DNA from: Hymenochaete sp. R1
Lineage: Eukaryota; Basidiomycota; Agaricomycetes; Hymenochaetales; Hymenochaetaceae
DNA length: 64,000 nt
NCBI GenBank assembly: GCA_019400425.1
Contig: JAFREE010000020.1
Coordinates: forward strand, 124,001 to 188,000
Direction of reading: 5' to 3'
A program made the position numbers and the translations under genes. Numbering within the stretch: position 1 is the first letter of the stretch; every line of letters starts with the position of its first letter. Shown piece by piece: positions 1 to 11,302 of this stretch. The notes below the pieces were generated by a model. It searched no databases. It saw nothing but the letters and a program-made list of their open reading frames with translations, and was not told the origin of the DNA.

Positions 1-1165
1 ACTCTTTGAAAGACATAGTTGCGTTCATCTGGGAGCTATGAGAATTCGAGAAGTGCGAAAGCATCTCAATGATCTAAAATTTCAATCAATCGTTAACCCT
101 AGGATATGCAAACATTAAGATGATACGTACTTCTTCTGCGCTAATCTTTTCTTTGATCAACGACGCTGCTCGTGCGACGTCTTTGATTGTTAAGGAGCGT
201 TTCTTTAAACTATCTTCATCCCGTTCCGAATCCTTCCCTCTTATATCGGAAAAGAAAAGCGAAAATGCGGACACTGTCTCTTGCTCTTGACGCTCTGATA
301 GTTTTTGTGTTCCTTCTGATATCCCTGTGAATGACTTGTGCGATCTTTTGTCAGAGTGTCTGCGGGGGGTTGACGTTCCTGTTTTACGACTCCGATCTGT
401 CACCTTCGACCTTTTCGCTGTCGACGCCCTCTTAGACGATTCCGGTACGTATTCGTCTTCCGACGTTCCGCTTTCGAGGACGTCCATTTCATCGTCAAAG
501 TTCGACAACGGTGATTCGCTTTCATCAGCTTTCTCCTCCAGATCATCTACTCTCTCAAAGCCTTCCTTGTCCTCGCCCTCATTCGATCGATCATTGTCCC
601 AATCGCCTCCTGGCAACAACGCCGCACAGACTGCCCTCCAATCTCGCCTGCTCACCACTTCTTCCATCCGTCCCTCACCATCTCTCTTCCACGCTTCCGG
701 GTCGTTTGCAGATGGCACGTCAGCGGCATTTCTCAGGACTTCGAGCGTAGCTGTATCAGATGGGTCCAGATCCAGAATTTGCAGGGCACGAGGGAGAAGC
801 GATAGGGGTATGTGAGAGGAGAGGGGGCCACGCTCGTCGTCGCCACTTTCTTCAACTTGAACGTCGTCACCGCCTTCGGAGATGAATTCACCTGATGCAG
901 GTACAAAACCACCCGCTGCGACTTCATCTGCTCCTTCTATGAGGAATCCGCCGGCGGGTTGAGGTAATTGTTGGGTGAGCTTCCGACGCTTCGCAGGTCT
1001 TTCACTTGTAAGCTGATCACCAGCTTGTTCTCGGGCTTCTTTTATTGCACGATCAAATGCATTATCGATGCGCCTTAGTACTTGAGGAGGTAAAGAAGGG
1101 ATTGCATCATTTCCAGATTCAGAACCAGAACCGCTACGGATGCTGTCTGCGTCGGAATTCGACAT
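1..1165 (-). CDS. Uncharacterised acidic protein with EF-hand-like C-terminus (3' end beyond window)
   Basis: Model: exon 131..1165, intron 74..130 (donor GTACGT, acceptor TTTTAG), exon 1..73 continuing past the left edge. The start at 1165 (MSNSDADS) is chosen because the open frame upstream of it is low-complexity 5' sequence. About 345 residues precede the intron. They are mostly acidic, Ser-rich and probably disordered, with a basic patch (PAKRRKL) near residue 60 and an RS/K-rich stretch near 250. The splice joins ISAEE to IIEML in frame, giving a helix-loop-helix that resembles the second EF-hand of centrin-like proteins (DVARAASLIKEKISAEEI). The predicted loop lacks the usual DxDxDG acidic ligands, so calcium binding is doubtful. 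This looks like a basidiomycete nuclear protein, but its function is unknown. It is divergent from TRM4. Confidence 0.7.
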
Positions 1166-1720
1166 GATGGGCGGAGGTGAGGAGGTGTCGTCGATCGGCC
1201 AGAGACAGGATCTCGGATTTAAAAAAAAAAAGTTTCGGAGGCGGAGACAAAAATCAAAATTACCAGTAATATTAATCTCATGCATCTCATGCATTGTAAT
1301 ATGCGCTACTAACATATAAAGAAGCCGTCGACGGACTGTATGAGGGTACAAAGAACGTGTTGGACATAGTGAAAGTGTCGTTGGTGAAGATCCTACTTTG
1401 AAGTAATGTACCCGAATCTATAGGACAAAAATGCATGCCAGGCGCCGGCACTTAAGATGATTTTTTTTCAATTATTATGAATCACCCAATCATCCCTCGC
1501 AAAGAAAAGGCGATTGAGATAAAATCATCCAAGCGGAGGAGGGTATCACTGGTCCGATGCGCAAGGAGAGATGCTCGCCGTCGAAGTACTAGTGGAAGCG
1601 TCGTCGGTTGATGTCGATCTGCATCTGCCATGCTCAGATTCCTGGAAAATCTTTGCTCCGTCCAGAGTCGGGTCTGGCTTCCCCCCTTCAGCCTCACCGT
1701 ACCGCAAGCATATATACACC
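1166..1720. other. Divergent intergenic region between the EF-hand-like gene and TRM4
   Basis: 555 bp separates the two divergent start codons. It contains an A/T run near 1219-1230 and two ATGCATCTCATGCAT-type repeats around 1279-1294. No coding capacity fits either neighbour. It probably holds both promoters. Confidence 0.5.
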
Positions 1721-4700
1721 ATGCCAAGGAACAAAGTCAGGAATGATTCTTTGGACATTGCCTTGCTCAGTTGTGCTGATATTCACGGCAGAGACGGGGC
1801 CCGCGCAGGGACCGCGATAGTCCAAAGAATCCATGGGCACGTAGCGGCGAAATCAAGTTAGAGAACGATCGGTTCGAGGAATACTACAAAGCCCAGCGAA
1901 TTCTTCCTGAATCGGAATGGGATGACTTCATGAATGCTTTCAGAAGACCACTACCCTCGACATTCCGCATTGCAGCCAACAGGCAGATGAAAGACGTCCT
2001 TACAGACGCCATCACGAATTCATTCGTCCCTAGTCTTGAAACAGCCAAATTCAACGACGAGCCTCTCCCTGTGCCGCGGTCTATCCCATGGTATCCAGGC
2101 GGTCTCGCTTGGCATGTCCAAATGGGTCGCAAGGAGCTCAAACGTTCTCCGGAGTATAAACGTTTTCATGAATTCCTCGTCTACGAAACCGAGGTAGGTA
2201 ACATATCTCGCCAGGAGGCCGTCAGTATGATCCCTCCACTCTTTCTTGATGTCCGCCCTGAAAACAGCGTCATCGACCTCTGTGCCGCTCCAGGCTCGAA
2301 AACAAGCCAGCTTCAAGAAATGATGTACCCCCCTGAAGGGATCCTCATCGCCAACGATGCGGACCAGAAGCGTGCACAACTACTTGTACACCAATCCAGT
2401 CGGCTTCCGTCCCCGGCGTTGATGGTGACCAACTTGGACGCGTCTGTGTTCCCGAGTTTGAAATATAAAGGCAGACCGTTGAGGTTTGATCGGATACTGG
2501 CAGATGTGCCGTGCAGTGGTGATGGAACACTGAGAAAAAACGTTGGTATTTGGAATACGTGGTCGGTCATGGAGGGAAATGGGTTACATTCGTGAGTCCC
2601 CTTGCCTTTTTCTTTGAAATAAAATACTGCAATTTAGCGCGAATCATGGACATTAGGCTACAATTGCGGATCCTTCAACGTGCTATGCGTATGTTGCAAT
2701 ATGATACTAATACGTCTACGGACAAGCCCCGGATTGTTTATTCGACGTGTTCCCTAAACCCCGTCGAGAATGAAGCTGTTATCGCTGCTGCCCTGAATAG
2801 TGTCCCAGGTTCGCACTTGGATCCTTTTGCACTTGGATCAAACTAATTGTCCGACTAGGTTTCGAACTCGTAGACGTGTCCAATCGCCTTCCTTCCCTTA
2901 TCCGCCGTCGAGGTGTTTCATCATGGCGCCCGGCCGTCGACCGTGATCTCAACATGACCTTCGCCTCTTATAAAGAGTACTGTGACTATTTCGATGCGAC
3001 GTTCCGACAGTCGAGCATGACAAGTAGTAAAAATGTGAATACAGAAATGAGTGACGCTGCTGCGTCGGAAGGTACTAAAACTGAGCCAGCGAATCACAGC
3101 GAAAAGGGCAAAGAAAGGACGAGAGGTCGGGAGAGGGATAGACAGAAACCAGTTAAAAATAAGATGCTTCCTTCACATTGGCCACCTCCGAACGCGTCGG
3201 AGCTGAATTTGAGCAGATGGTAAGTGCCATTGTTCCACTTGTCGGACTTCTCAAAGGCTCATAAGCAAACATAGTATGAGGATATACCCGCATCTACAAG
3301 ATTCAGGCGGTTTCTTCGTTGCCGTCATCGAGCGTTCACCGACATCTCGACCGTCTACTAGTTCCAAAGCCAACGGAACACCTTCCGCCACATCAAGACC
3401 AGAGACCGATCAACCTCCCGCAACCTCATCAACTCCTTCTTCGACTCCATCCGTAGCCCAACTCCAAAAGTCCCGCCAATCTCAGCTCGTAGACGAATCC
3501 TCCGAGACCGCCGAGCCGGCAGCTAAGAAGCCTCGTATCGCTTCCCCCGCGCGGCAAAGTGTGACGGGTGAGAGTGAGGTGGCCCAAGCCAACGACGTGG
3601 CTGCAGATTGGGATATGAACTTGAAAGAAATGATCCCTGAGACGTCTGAGGGAATTGTCGGTGAGACGGGTGGGCAGTTTAAGGAAGACCCATATACGTT
3701 TCTTCCACCTGATGACCCGCTTCTGAGTTCATGCATGTAAGTTTTCGCTCCCCACCGTATTTTTTTAAAACTCATACTCTTTATTCAATTCAATTCCTCT
3801 GACGTATAACTTCCTCCTTAAACCCAGCAACGCGCACGCTCTCTCTCCCTCCTTCCCCCGCTCAAACCTTTTCGTGCGCAACCCAACAGGCGCGCCCCTC
3901 CGTACGATGTACCTCGTCAACGATGCCGTCAAAGCCGCCATGGACGCGACGGATTACCGGAAGATGCGGCTCGTCAGCGCAGGCGTGAAATTGTTCGGGC
4001 GGGCAGAGTTGGGCGTCCCAGGGAAGCGCGCGCTTGCCCGTGCGCAGGAAACTGAGGAAGCGGATGTGGATGGCGCTGAAGATGTTGATATCGGGGACAC
4101 TGAAGGGATAAATGATGTGAACGTATCTAGTGGACCAGCAAATACTGCGACAACAACTACTACAACATCCTCATCTCTCTTCGTCTCAAACGCAAAAAGA
4201 CAAAAAGAAGTCCAATTCCGTGTTTTGAGCGAAGGTCTCCTAGCGCTCGTGCCCTACCTCGACGTGTCGAAACTCGTGGTAGGCGACGCTCGTTCTTTGA
4301 AAACGCTGTTAGAGACGTATTATCCTCTCGTCGTATCCTTCGGAGGTACACTTCGAGAGGGTTTAGAAGAATGTAGTGAGTCGACTTTTCGTTATTTTTC
4401 TGTGAAGACTAGCGACCTGACTAGTACATTTTTCTATAATTTTCTTTCGCGATGCACAGTACTGGGTAGCCATATCGTACGTTTCTCTCCAGGAGAATAC
4501 GGCAACGCAACGTACGTCCCCAATCTCTCCCCTCCGTTCTTTCCCCCCTATCTTCTTTGCACGATCAATCGCCCAAACCTGATGATCGCCTTTCCCAGCC
4601 TCTCACACGACCTCTTTCTCCCTCTCTGGCGCTCCGAGTCCTCCGTCAGCCTCATGATCGACAAAAAAGCCAAAAGGTACGAGTGTCCCCCCCCCCCCCC

Positions 4701-5087
4701 ACCATCTCACCAACCCCACGCTCTTTCCCAAATCGGAATAAGCTAAGAACTAAAAGCTAACGACTTTCTCCTTTCCTTTCCTTTCCTTTCCTTGAACGAA
4801 CACCTCACAGCGCCCTAAGCCTCCGCTTCTTCGGCGAAGACGTCACGCCCATGGGCCAAAAGCTCCACGAGCAGAAGTCGGCAAAGGAGCGACAACAGCG
4901 ACAGCAGCAACAGCAGCAGCAGCAGCAGATGGTGGACGAGTCGACTCCGACTCTGGATTTGACGCTGACCGTAGCCGATGGTGGTGTAGAAGGAGTGATG
5001 GGGGAGGGACGCAACGACGAAGAGGAGGCTGCGGACGTGGACGTGGACGCTGATGCTGAGGGCGAGCTGGATGTGACGTCGAACTGA
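1721..5087 (+). CDS. trm4: tRNA (cytosine-5)-methyltransferase Trm4/Ncl1 (NSUN2-type)
   Basis: S-adenosylmethionine-dependent NOL1/NOP2/Sun enzyme. The yeast and human homologues make m5C in tRNA in the nucleus. Exons: 1721..1735, 1792..2591, 2657..2808, 2859..3219, 3275..3736, 3828..4375, 4460..4511, 4599..4676, 4811..5087. The first exon has only five codons (MPRNK) and splices to RRGPRRDRDSPK, the expected basic N-terminus. Family motifs are intact: SAM-binding VIDLCAAPGSKTSQL, the motif IV cysteine in ADVPCSGDGTLRK, and the motif VI catalytic cysteine in VYSTCSLNPVENE. The C-terminal part (NPTGAPLRTMYLVN onward) is also Trm4-like, but is interrupted by acidic and Thr-rich insertions. The last exon carries a polyglutamine tract and an acidic tail. 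Intron 8 has a (CTTTC)n pyrimidine repeat before the acceptor. All junctions keep frame. Confidence in the family is very high. Confidence 0.95.
4900..4928 (+). repeat. CAG/CAA tract coding polyglutamine in trm4
   Basis: A run of CAG and CAA codons in the last trm4 exon encodes about ten Gln after an RQQRQ lead-in. It is a length-variable microsatellite candidate inside a coding region. Confidence 0.8.
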
Positions 5088-6394
5088 CGGAATTCAAAGC
5101 AGAACGTGGAAAACATCAACAATCATGCAGCATGTACGAGCACCTCCCCCTCTTTCTCCTTCCACTATCGCCGTCACCCGACTATTCCACACACACGAAC
5201 GGGAAAGGAAGATAAAGACGAGACGAAAAAAAGGACGAGATACACTACATAGTGTCATACACCGCCAAAAACAACTACGAAACCTATCTGTAGCATGTGT
5301 CCATTAGCGCAGTATACTGTTGTACAAGCTTGAAGCCCCCCACGCAAAAGAACACACGCACACCGTGACGTCGATTGGTATGTTAACTTTGAACACCCGC
5401 AGCCAGCAATATTCATGAAGACCTCAAATTTGCTACGCTGGGTTATAAGAGGGTCTTTTTACGATCGCGATCGTGTAGAACTTAGATGTGTCGAAGGAAC
5501 TTTGTCATTGTCATCGAACGGTAAGAGTACTAGTAAGATAATGAACAATGAACAATGAAGCCCCATAGCACCGTACTTTGGTAGACGACGAGCGACATAT
5601 GCATATGCACGCACACGTACGTATTTTTGCGGGGTGCTTTAAGTTGCGCTTGTAACACCAGCACTAACCACTGGCACTAGTACGAAGCAACAGTCGATGT
5701 CGATGTCAATGTCGATGTGATGTGATGCTACAATACTTCATACTTCATACTTGATATATCCTTCCTTCCTTTCCTTTTCCCTTAATCTTTCAATAAATGA
5801 TAGATACTAGTAACTCGGAAATTCCAATCAAGGCCTAAGAGAGAGAGGGGGGGGGGAGTGGGGAGAGAGAGAGAACGTCCGTGCTCGTGCCAACCAAAAA
5901 AAAAGTAAAAGATAGAGATGAGTAAATAAAAAGGGTAAAGTGTAGTGGAGAGAGGGAACAACATCGTTAGTGCCAGTGCTAGTACTAGTGTCTGACCCGA
6001 TGGAGTGATAGGCAGGCAGGCAGGCAGGCAGGACAGGAGGAAGGAATGAAGAAAGAGAAAGAAAAGAAAAAGTGATAAAATTAAATAGTAAAAATACGAA
6101 ACGAGGTGTAGCGTGCGTGTGTGAGTGTGCGTGATGGGGTGGGGAGGGAGGTGGGTTTATCGAAGTGAAAGTCAGTGTAGAAACTGCGGTAGTGTCTTGA
6201 CTTGACGTGACTATAGCATATTAGCAATAGTACTAGTATAAAAAAAGTTTTTTTTTGTCCTCCTTTCGTTCCGTTCCGTTCCCAACCCAATGGACCCTGC
6301 CCATCCTCTGACATTACCATTGATGCTGTTCCTTTCCTTTCCTTTCCTTGCACCCTCTCCATCCCTCCATCACTTTTTAGTTTTAAGACCCCTG
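5088..6394. other. Convergent intergenic region with simple repeats, no gene seen
   Basis: 1.3 kb between the 3' ends of trm4 and the aspartic peptidase. It holds a perfect 14-bp palindrome (ACGATCGCGATCGT, 5461-5474), GATGTC-type short repeats near 5695-5730, a purine GAGAGGGGGGG stretch near 5840-5872, a (GGCA)n run at about 6010-6032 and a (CTTTC)n run near 6331-6352. Open frames here are short and low-complexity, and I see no domain. Confidence 0.6.
6010..6032. repeat. (GGCA)n tetranucleotide microsatellite
   Basis: About five and a half direct copies of the tetranucleotide, visible by eye, in the trm4/aspartic peptidase intergenic region. Confidence 0.85.
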
Positions 6395-8210
6395 TCACCA
6401 CACCCCCGAGAGCCCAACCACGAACGCCCCCACCACAATCATGCCCGCTCCCGTTCCCGTCCCCATTCCCATTCCCGAGGTCAATCTCGGCAGGGCGCCC
6501 GAGCTGCTTCCGCCGCCTGATGATCCCGAGCCGGAGGAGCCAGAGTCGGAGGTAAGCGTGTTGTTGCGCTGTTCGGAGAGGGAGTCGAATTCGGATGCTG
6601 CTTGCGATGCGTCCGTTGTCTACGTACGACGAGAGCGTAAAAGGGAGAGGAGTTAAAGAGATGATTAGAAGGGGGAAGAGGGGGAGGAAGAATAAAGGGG
6701 AAGAACGTACCGAAAGCAGCTGGATGAACGGTGTCGAGCTCTCGTTAAAGAAGCTCCCATAATCAAAGACACTATACACATTCCTCAAGAAACTATCCCC
6801 CAACAAGAAATCCTCCGAATCGCTGTCCCCGCCGACAGGGAACCCGCTATAGCAGATCACCTCGCCATTGTCGTCCGTGGTGGCGGCGATGGTGTCGATG
6901 GGGTGTACGGGGTACTCGACGCCGCCGAAGACGAAGGAGAGGGCGATGGAGGTTGAGCAGGGGACGACGTAGATGCCGGAGGAGGAGTAGAGCTGGGCGC
7001 CGGGGATGGAGCCGTAGATGACTTTGGCGTAGGAGGAGGGGATCTGCGAGAGGGAGGTGCCGGTGTCGAGGTTGGCGAGGGTTTGGCCGGAGCCTTGGCC
7101 TGAGACGGAGCTGAAGTGCCAAAGAAATGAATAAACGGGATTCGTCTTTAGTGGGACGCAATTTGGGGATTATTGAGAACAGAAGAGAGGGGGGACGTAC
7201 AAAGCAGACTCGCCAGAGAAGTTCTTCCCGTTCACGACGATCCCATCCATATACACAACCCACCGATCCTTCTCAATCACGTCCAGCTTCGGACTGCTGC
7301 TCACATCCTGGAACTGGCTGTCGATCTCGCCCACCGTGAAGACGCCGCCGTCGGTGGAGCCCGTCGCGAAGGAGCGGGAGAGGGAGAAGGTGACGACCTG
7401 TTCGAGGGAGGAGTTGGCGGCGAAGATGTTCTCGACGAGGGTGTCGCCGTCGAATTGGGTGTTGGAGAGGGCGTCTTCGATGGAGGAGAGGAGAGGGGGG
7501 CCGACGCCTAGGAGACCTTTGTCTTGGTTTGTGGTTGCGTTCGAGCCTGGGGCGGATACTATGGTGCGCGGGGACAAGGACGGAATGCGGTGAGACCTGC
7601 TGTACACAGAAAAGAAGGATAAGTGAACTTACTGAAAGCTGAGTTCACTTTGAAGTCGCCGAAAGTGACTTCGCCGATGAGGACATCACCAAAGGCCGAC
7701 GTGCCATCACTAAAGTATGCATAACAAAACCCAAAACAGAATCGTCAGAATTTGCAATTCAATTTCCTCAAAACAATTTTTTTCGCAGCCTCCGCCGCCC
7801 CTTCCGCAGCAACGACCAAAAAGGATCAAAGAAATGGAAGAGCGAATTAGCACTCACCCATACGTCAAGCCGGTCTGTATGTTCGTATCCGTGAAGCTCG
7901 ACAAGTCTGCCCCACTTGTATCGATCCACAGATCGGAGCTGCCCGTGTCTAGCTGCACAACATAGTCCTTCCCCGCCAAGGTGAGCGTCGCGACGTAGAT
8001 ATCAGAACCAGACGCGTTGTTGGCGTTGGCATATTTGAAGACATCGTCGCTGTCCTGGCTCTTGCTTTCGTTTGAGACATCGAATGAGGAAGAGGATGAA
8101 GAAGGGGAAGATTGGGTGGAAACGCGGGAGAATTGGAGGGAGAATGCGTGTGCGGCTGGGACTGCTGCTGTAGCTGCTGCTAAGAGAGTGATGAATGATT
8201 CTGAGCGCAT
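6395..8210 (-). CDS. Secreted pepsin-type (A1) aspartic peptidase, probably GPI-anchored
   Basis: Exons on the minus strand: 7858..8210, 7634..7709, 7201..7558, 6711..7110, 6395..6568 (the short second exon could be off by 1 nt). The product is about 453 residues. It starts with a signal peptide (MRSESFITLLAAATAAVPAAHA) and a Ser-rich pro-segment. The bilobal A1 fold shows both active-site aspartates, DTGSSDLW in the first lobe and LDTGTS in the second, plus the late FLLGDSFLRNVY motif. After the catalytic domain comes a Ser/Gly linker, then a hydrophobic tail ending GAGMIVVGAFVVGL with no cytosolic extension. This pattern fits a GPI-attachment signal, as in yapsin-like enzymes. It probably acts at the cell surface or wall. 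Substrate specificity cannot be read from sequence. Confidence 0.93.
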
Positions 8211-9858
8211 GATGATGTTGATGAGGATGAAGGGAGTGGGGAAAGGAGAGGGAGTGGTAGAGGAAAGGAGCGAGCGAGTATTTGAGGGACGACCAGCGTC
8301 AGAAGTTGAGGTTATGGTCTCGGGCCAAAGAGTTGACGAGGACGGCGGTGTAAGACAAGGACAAGCACGGCAACAGACAAACAACAGGGCGCTCATTCAT
8401 TTCATTCACACAGCCTCTTCCATCATCGATCTTTTTTATTTATTTTATTTTCCGTGTTTTCTTCATCTTCAGAACATCATATTCCTCGCAGAGTCTGCAT
8501 AACTAAATAAAAGTGTTCAAGACATTTGTGTATACCAAGTCTCAAGTCTTGGCGAGCTGCATCCCGTCCGTCCCATGACCATGAACCCGTTTCTCTCTCG
8601 GTTCACCATCTCGCACTCTTCCGCTCCCGCGAGTCTCCACGAGCCAGCAACCCAACATCATCATCAATCAATCAAGATCACGGCCCCTGCCTGACCATAC
8701 CGCCCACACCGTCAACACATGCATATGGTACTTCCTCACCTAGTATCATTAATATTATTATTCGCGTCGCCTATCGTGCAGCTGCATAGCCCGTCAGTTA
8801 TTGCGAAAGCCACCTCCTAACCAGCCGCAAGCGCCCACTCTCAGCTTTTCACCATCACAGCGTAAACGAGCTCATGTTTCTGAAGAAAGGTTCACAAACG
8901 TGCTCGGTGTCGTGGTGTGGTTACGCCCTCTTGCAAATTCCGTGATCCTCGACGACCAGCGACCAACGATAGATCCGAGACGGGTCTTCACTGGTACTGA
9001 GCTCATGTTTCGACGTACCTGGAGATAGGAGTTGACTTGACTACCCTACTACCCTCTCTTCGTCATCGTATCATCGTCGTCACATACGAGCGTATATGGG
9101 AGCCAGAGAAACTCAGCACGTTGCCGGGCCGGGACCGTGCCTGGCCCTCGTAGCCCTCGTTCGCTCGTTCCTAATCTAAATCGACAAACGAACGAACAGA
9201 ACAGCAGCAAGCAACCTCGGCAACAGCATCAACGTTAAATGCAAGCGCCAGCTTCCAGTGTCAACGGAACCGCATTCGAACGCGACCATAGTCACGGTGT
9301 GGTCGATGTTCACGGTGTGTACTCAGGCTGCAGATTGCGCATCGGAATTTCCAAGGATGGGAAACGGAAAACAAAACTGCGGAGGATGTTGTGATATCTA
9401 CCCCCCTACTAAGCAGTCAGACGCCCTCCCGAACTTGAAGCCGCTGCGTGGCTATCGGAACTTTTTAGCGCAATTTCAATTGCTCTTGCTGCACGACACT
9501 TCATATCCGATGCTAAGCCAGGAAGTTGCTTGAAGAGTACTAATATCCATGATAGACCTCACCGTTTCTAGAGAATACAGGGATAAATACGAAGGTATCT
9601 GCATCAATTCCCTCGACCGCCGATTGGGCTCGGTGATAGTAACTGTATTCAAGACATCAGAAAACAATATTAATGGAGAAAATCAAGGTAAGCAATCAAT
9701 TTTTTTCTTACAATCTACACTATATCTAATCTCGATTCCAAGGATTCAGCAAAGGCTGCCTCGCTCACTGCTCACTATGGTCAAAGACCTCCCCACAGTC
9801 TTTGAATCAACTCGCGACTTCCAACTAAAAGATACACTCAGCTGAATCGATTCGTAGC
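8211..9858. other. Intergenic region, no convincing gene
   Basis: 1.65 kb between the aspartic peptidase 5' end and the 3' end of family member A. The first part is presumably the peptidase promoter. Short open frames on both strands have no signal peptide, domain or splice continuity, so none is called. Confidence 0.5.
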
Positions 9859-10680
9859 TTACTCCAAGTCAGCCGCCTTCTCCAGGTCAGCCGCCTGCTT
9901 CTCATATTCGTCTGCCTCTTCCGTAGCAGATTTACCGTTCAAGTCATCTTTCAAGCTCTCCAGCGTATCCCTACATTTATCCAACAGATCCTGTCTCTTT
10001 CTAACTCCCATCGCCTTAAATTCTACGGCCACCGCTTCCCGCCTCCCAACCTCCTCCCGATCCCCCTCCCGGCCCGCCGCTCTGAGCTCCACAAGCTTCA
10101 ACTCATTACTCTCAAGAATCTCGTCGTTATGTTCGATCCCACGCAAGCGACCCACGAGACTCGCCACGCAGCGGCTCGCCTTGGTGTACGCTTCCGGTGG
10201 GAAACCGAGCTGGGGAACCGGCTTGGGCTTCGGGTAGGTCATTATTCGTCGGCTCTCTTTCGTCGCGTCGCGCTCGCGCGTCCACGTCGCCTTGAACTCG
10301 TCCATGCTCCCGTTTGCGCTGATGATACGCAGGTTCGAGGCGTACAGCTTGTAGGCGGTTATCTTGTATCTGGTCGCTCTCCAGTTGGCTTCTCCTGTGC
10401 TTCGCTGTGATCCTGTGGAAGCATCTGCTGATGGTTTTGTCGGCGCAGAACCTATGGCTGGACTATGCGCTTGATGGGCCTTGTCGTCTGACTCGTCCGC
10501 GTTCGCGTCGTGTCGGCTTGACGGCTCGGTGGCTTCAGTGGTGGGGGCTGGACCCTGGGGGCGAGGAGCAGCATCGTCTCCTTCGTGACGTCTCTTCTTT
10601 GGCACGCTACTGGGCCCGTTGATGGGAGTGAAGTGCGAGCCGGAGTAATTACTGTAATCATCAGAAGGATGAGAGGGCAT
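9859..10680 (-). CDS. Unnamed paralogous family, member A (273 aa)
   Basis: Single exon, ATG at 10680, stop at 9859. I do not recognise a named domain. Residues 1-100 are low-complexity with a basic patch (KKRRHEG, about 28-34) followed by PRPQGP. Residues about 105-133 hold the family signature: Tyr-rich helix, then LRIISANGS, then a Trp (YKLYASNLRIIS ... FKATW). A FPPEAY segment begins a second helical stretch, and KRQDLLDKCRDTLESLKDDL begins the C-terminal helical region. The protein ends in two imperfect AADLEK repeats. It is clearly paralogous to B at 13.7 kb, by eye nearly half identical over the last 170 residues, and more distantly to C and E. The basic patch suggests a nuclear location, but that is inference. 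No catalytic motif is visible. Confidence 0.8.
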   Translation of the reverse strand: MPSHPSDDYSNYSGSHFTPINGPSSVPKKRRHEGDDAAPRPQGPAPTTEATEPSSRHDANADESDDKAHQAHSPAIGSAPTKPSADASTGSQRSTGEANWRATRYKITAYKLYASNLRIISANGSMDEFKATWTRERDATKESRRIMTYPKPKPVPQLGFPPEAYTKASRCVASLVGRLRGIEHNDEILESNELKLVELRAAGREGDREEVGRREAVAVEFKAMGVRKRQDLLDKCRDTLESLKDDLNGKSATEEADEYEKQAADLEKAADLE

Positions 10681-11302
10681 GGTGTTGACGAGATCGTACG
10701 CAAGATGAGTGGCGAGAGGTGGGGAGGTATTGTTAAGTTTCAGAAAGGTTAAGGTGAAAAGGGGGGTGGGATGAGGTTTAGTATGTCTTGTATCAAAATG
10801 ATGGTCGACTGGGGTCGAAGGGAAAATACTGGGTAAGGGGATAAGGAAAGTAGTAGAAACACTTCGCTGTGACCGTACGGATGATGGGAAGACCTAGACG
10901 GTTCAACACAAAGGAGTTTATCGTCTTTGCAGCTCCACATTGTGAACGTGGACCTGAACTTTTCTACTTTCAGGAATCAGGATGTACAATATTAAACCAT
11001 GACTGATATGCAAAGCAGCATAGTACTAGTCCGGTAGTTCGACACGAATTCGAGTCTGCGAGCCGTGAGAATCAGATACTTATTCCGTATGTCAAGCGAG
11101 GGACTATTCTAAGAATAGAGCAGCCGACGGGTTCTAGTCACTAGCGGTGGTGTGATGAGATGTTCACATCAGCCTCCAGAAAAACGCGCTTTGCCGTCGT
11201 CCCACAGGACCTCCTCATCTCTTTTCTCTTTACCACCACTACCACCGCTTTCCCCTTCCTCACACAGCCTTTCCACTTTATTACTCCTGCTACTAGTACA
11301 AT
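10681..11302. other. Divergent intergenic region between member A and the GPI-type secreted protein
   Basis: 622 bp upstream of both neighbours. It is pyrimidine-rich just before 11303 (TCTCTTTTCTC-type stretches), which is typical of a fungal core promoter. No gene is seen. Confidence 0.5.

Noticed and set aside
327..815. Plus-strand 162-codon frame opposite the left-edge gene
   Set aside because: It is the antisense shadow of the Ser/Asp-rich minus-strand exon and has no domain.
8017..8502. Plus-strand 161-codon frame opposite the aspartic peptidase start
   Set aside because: Antisense to the signal-peptide exon with DTGSSDLW; its low-complexity Glu/Val content reflects the coding strand.
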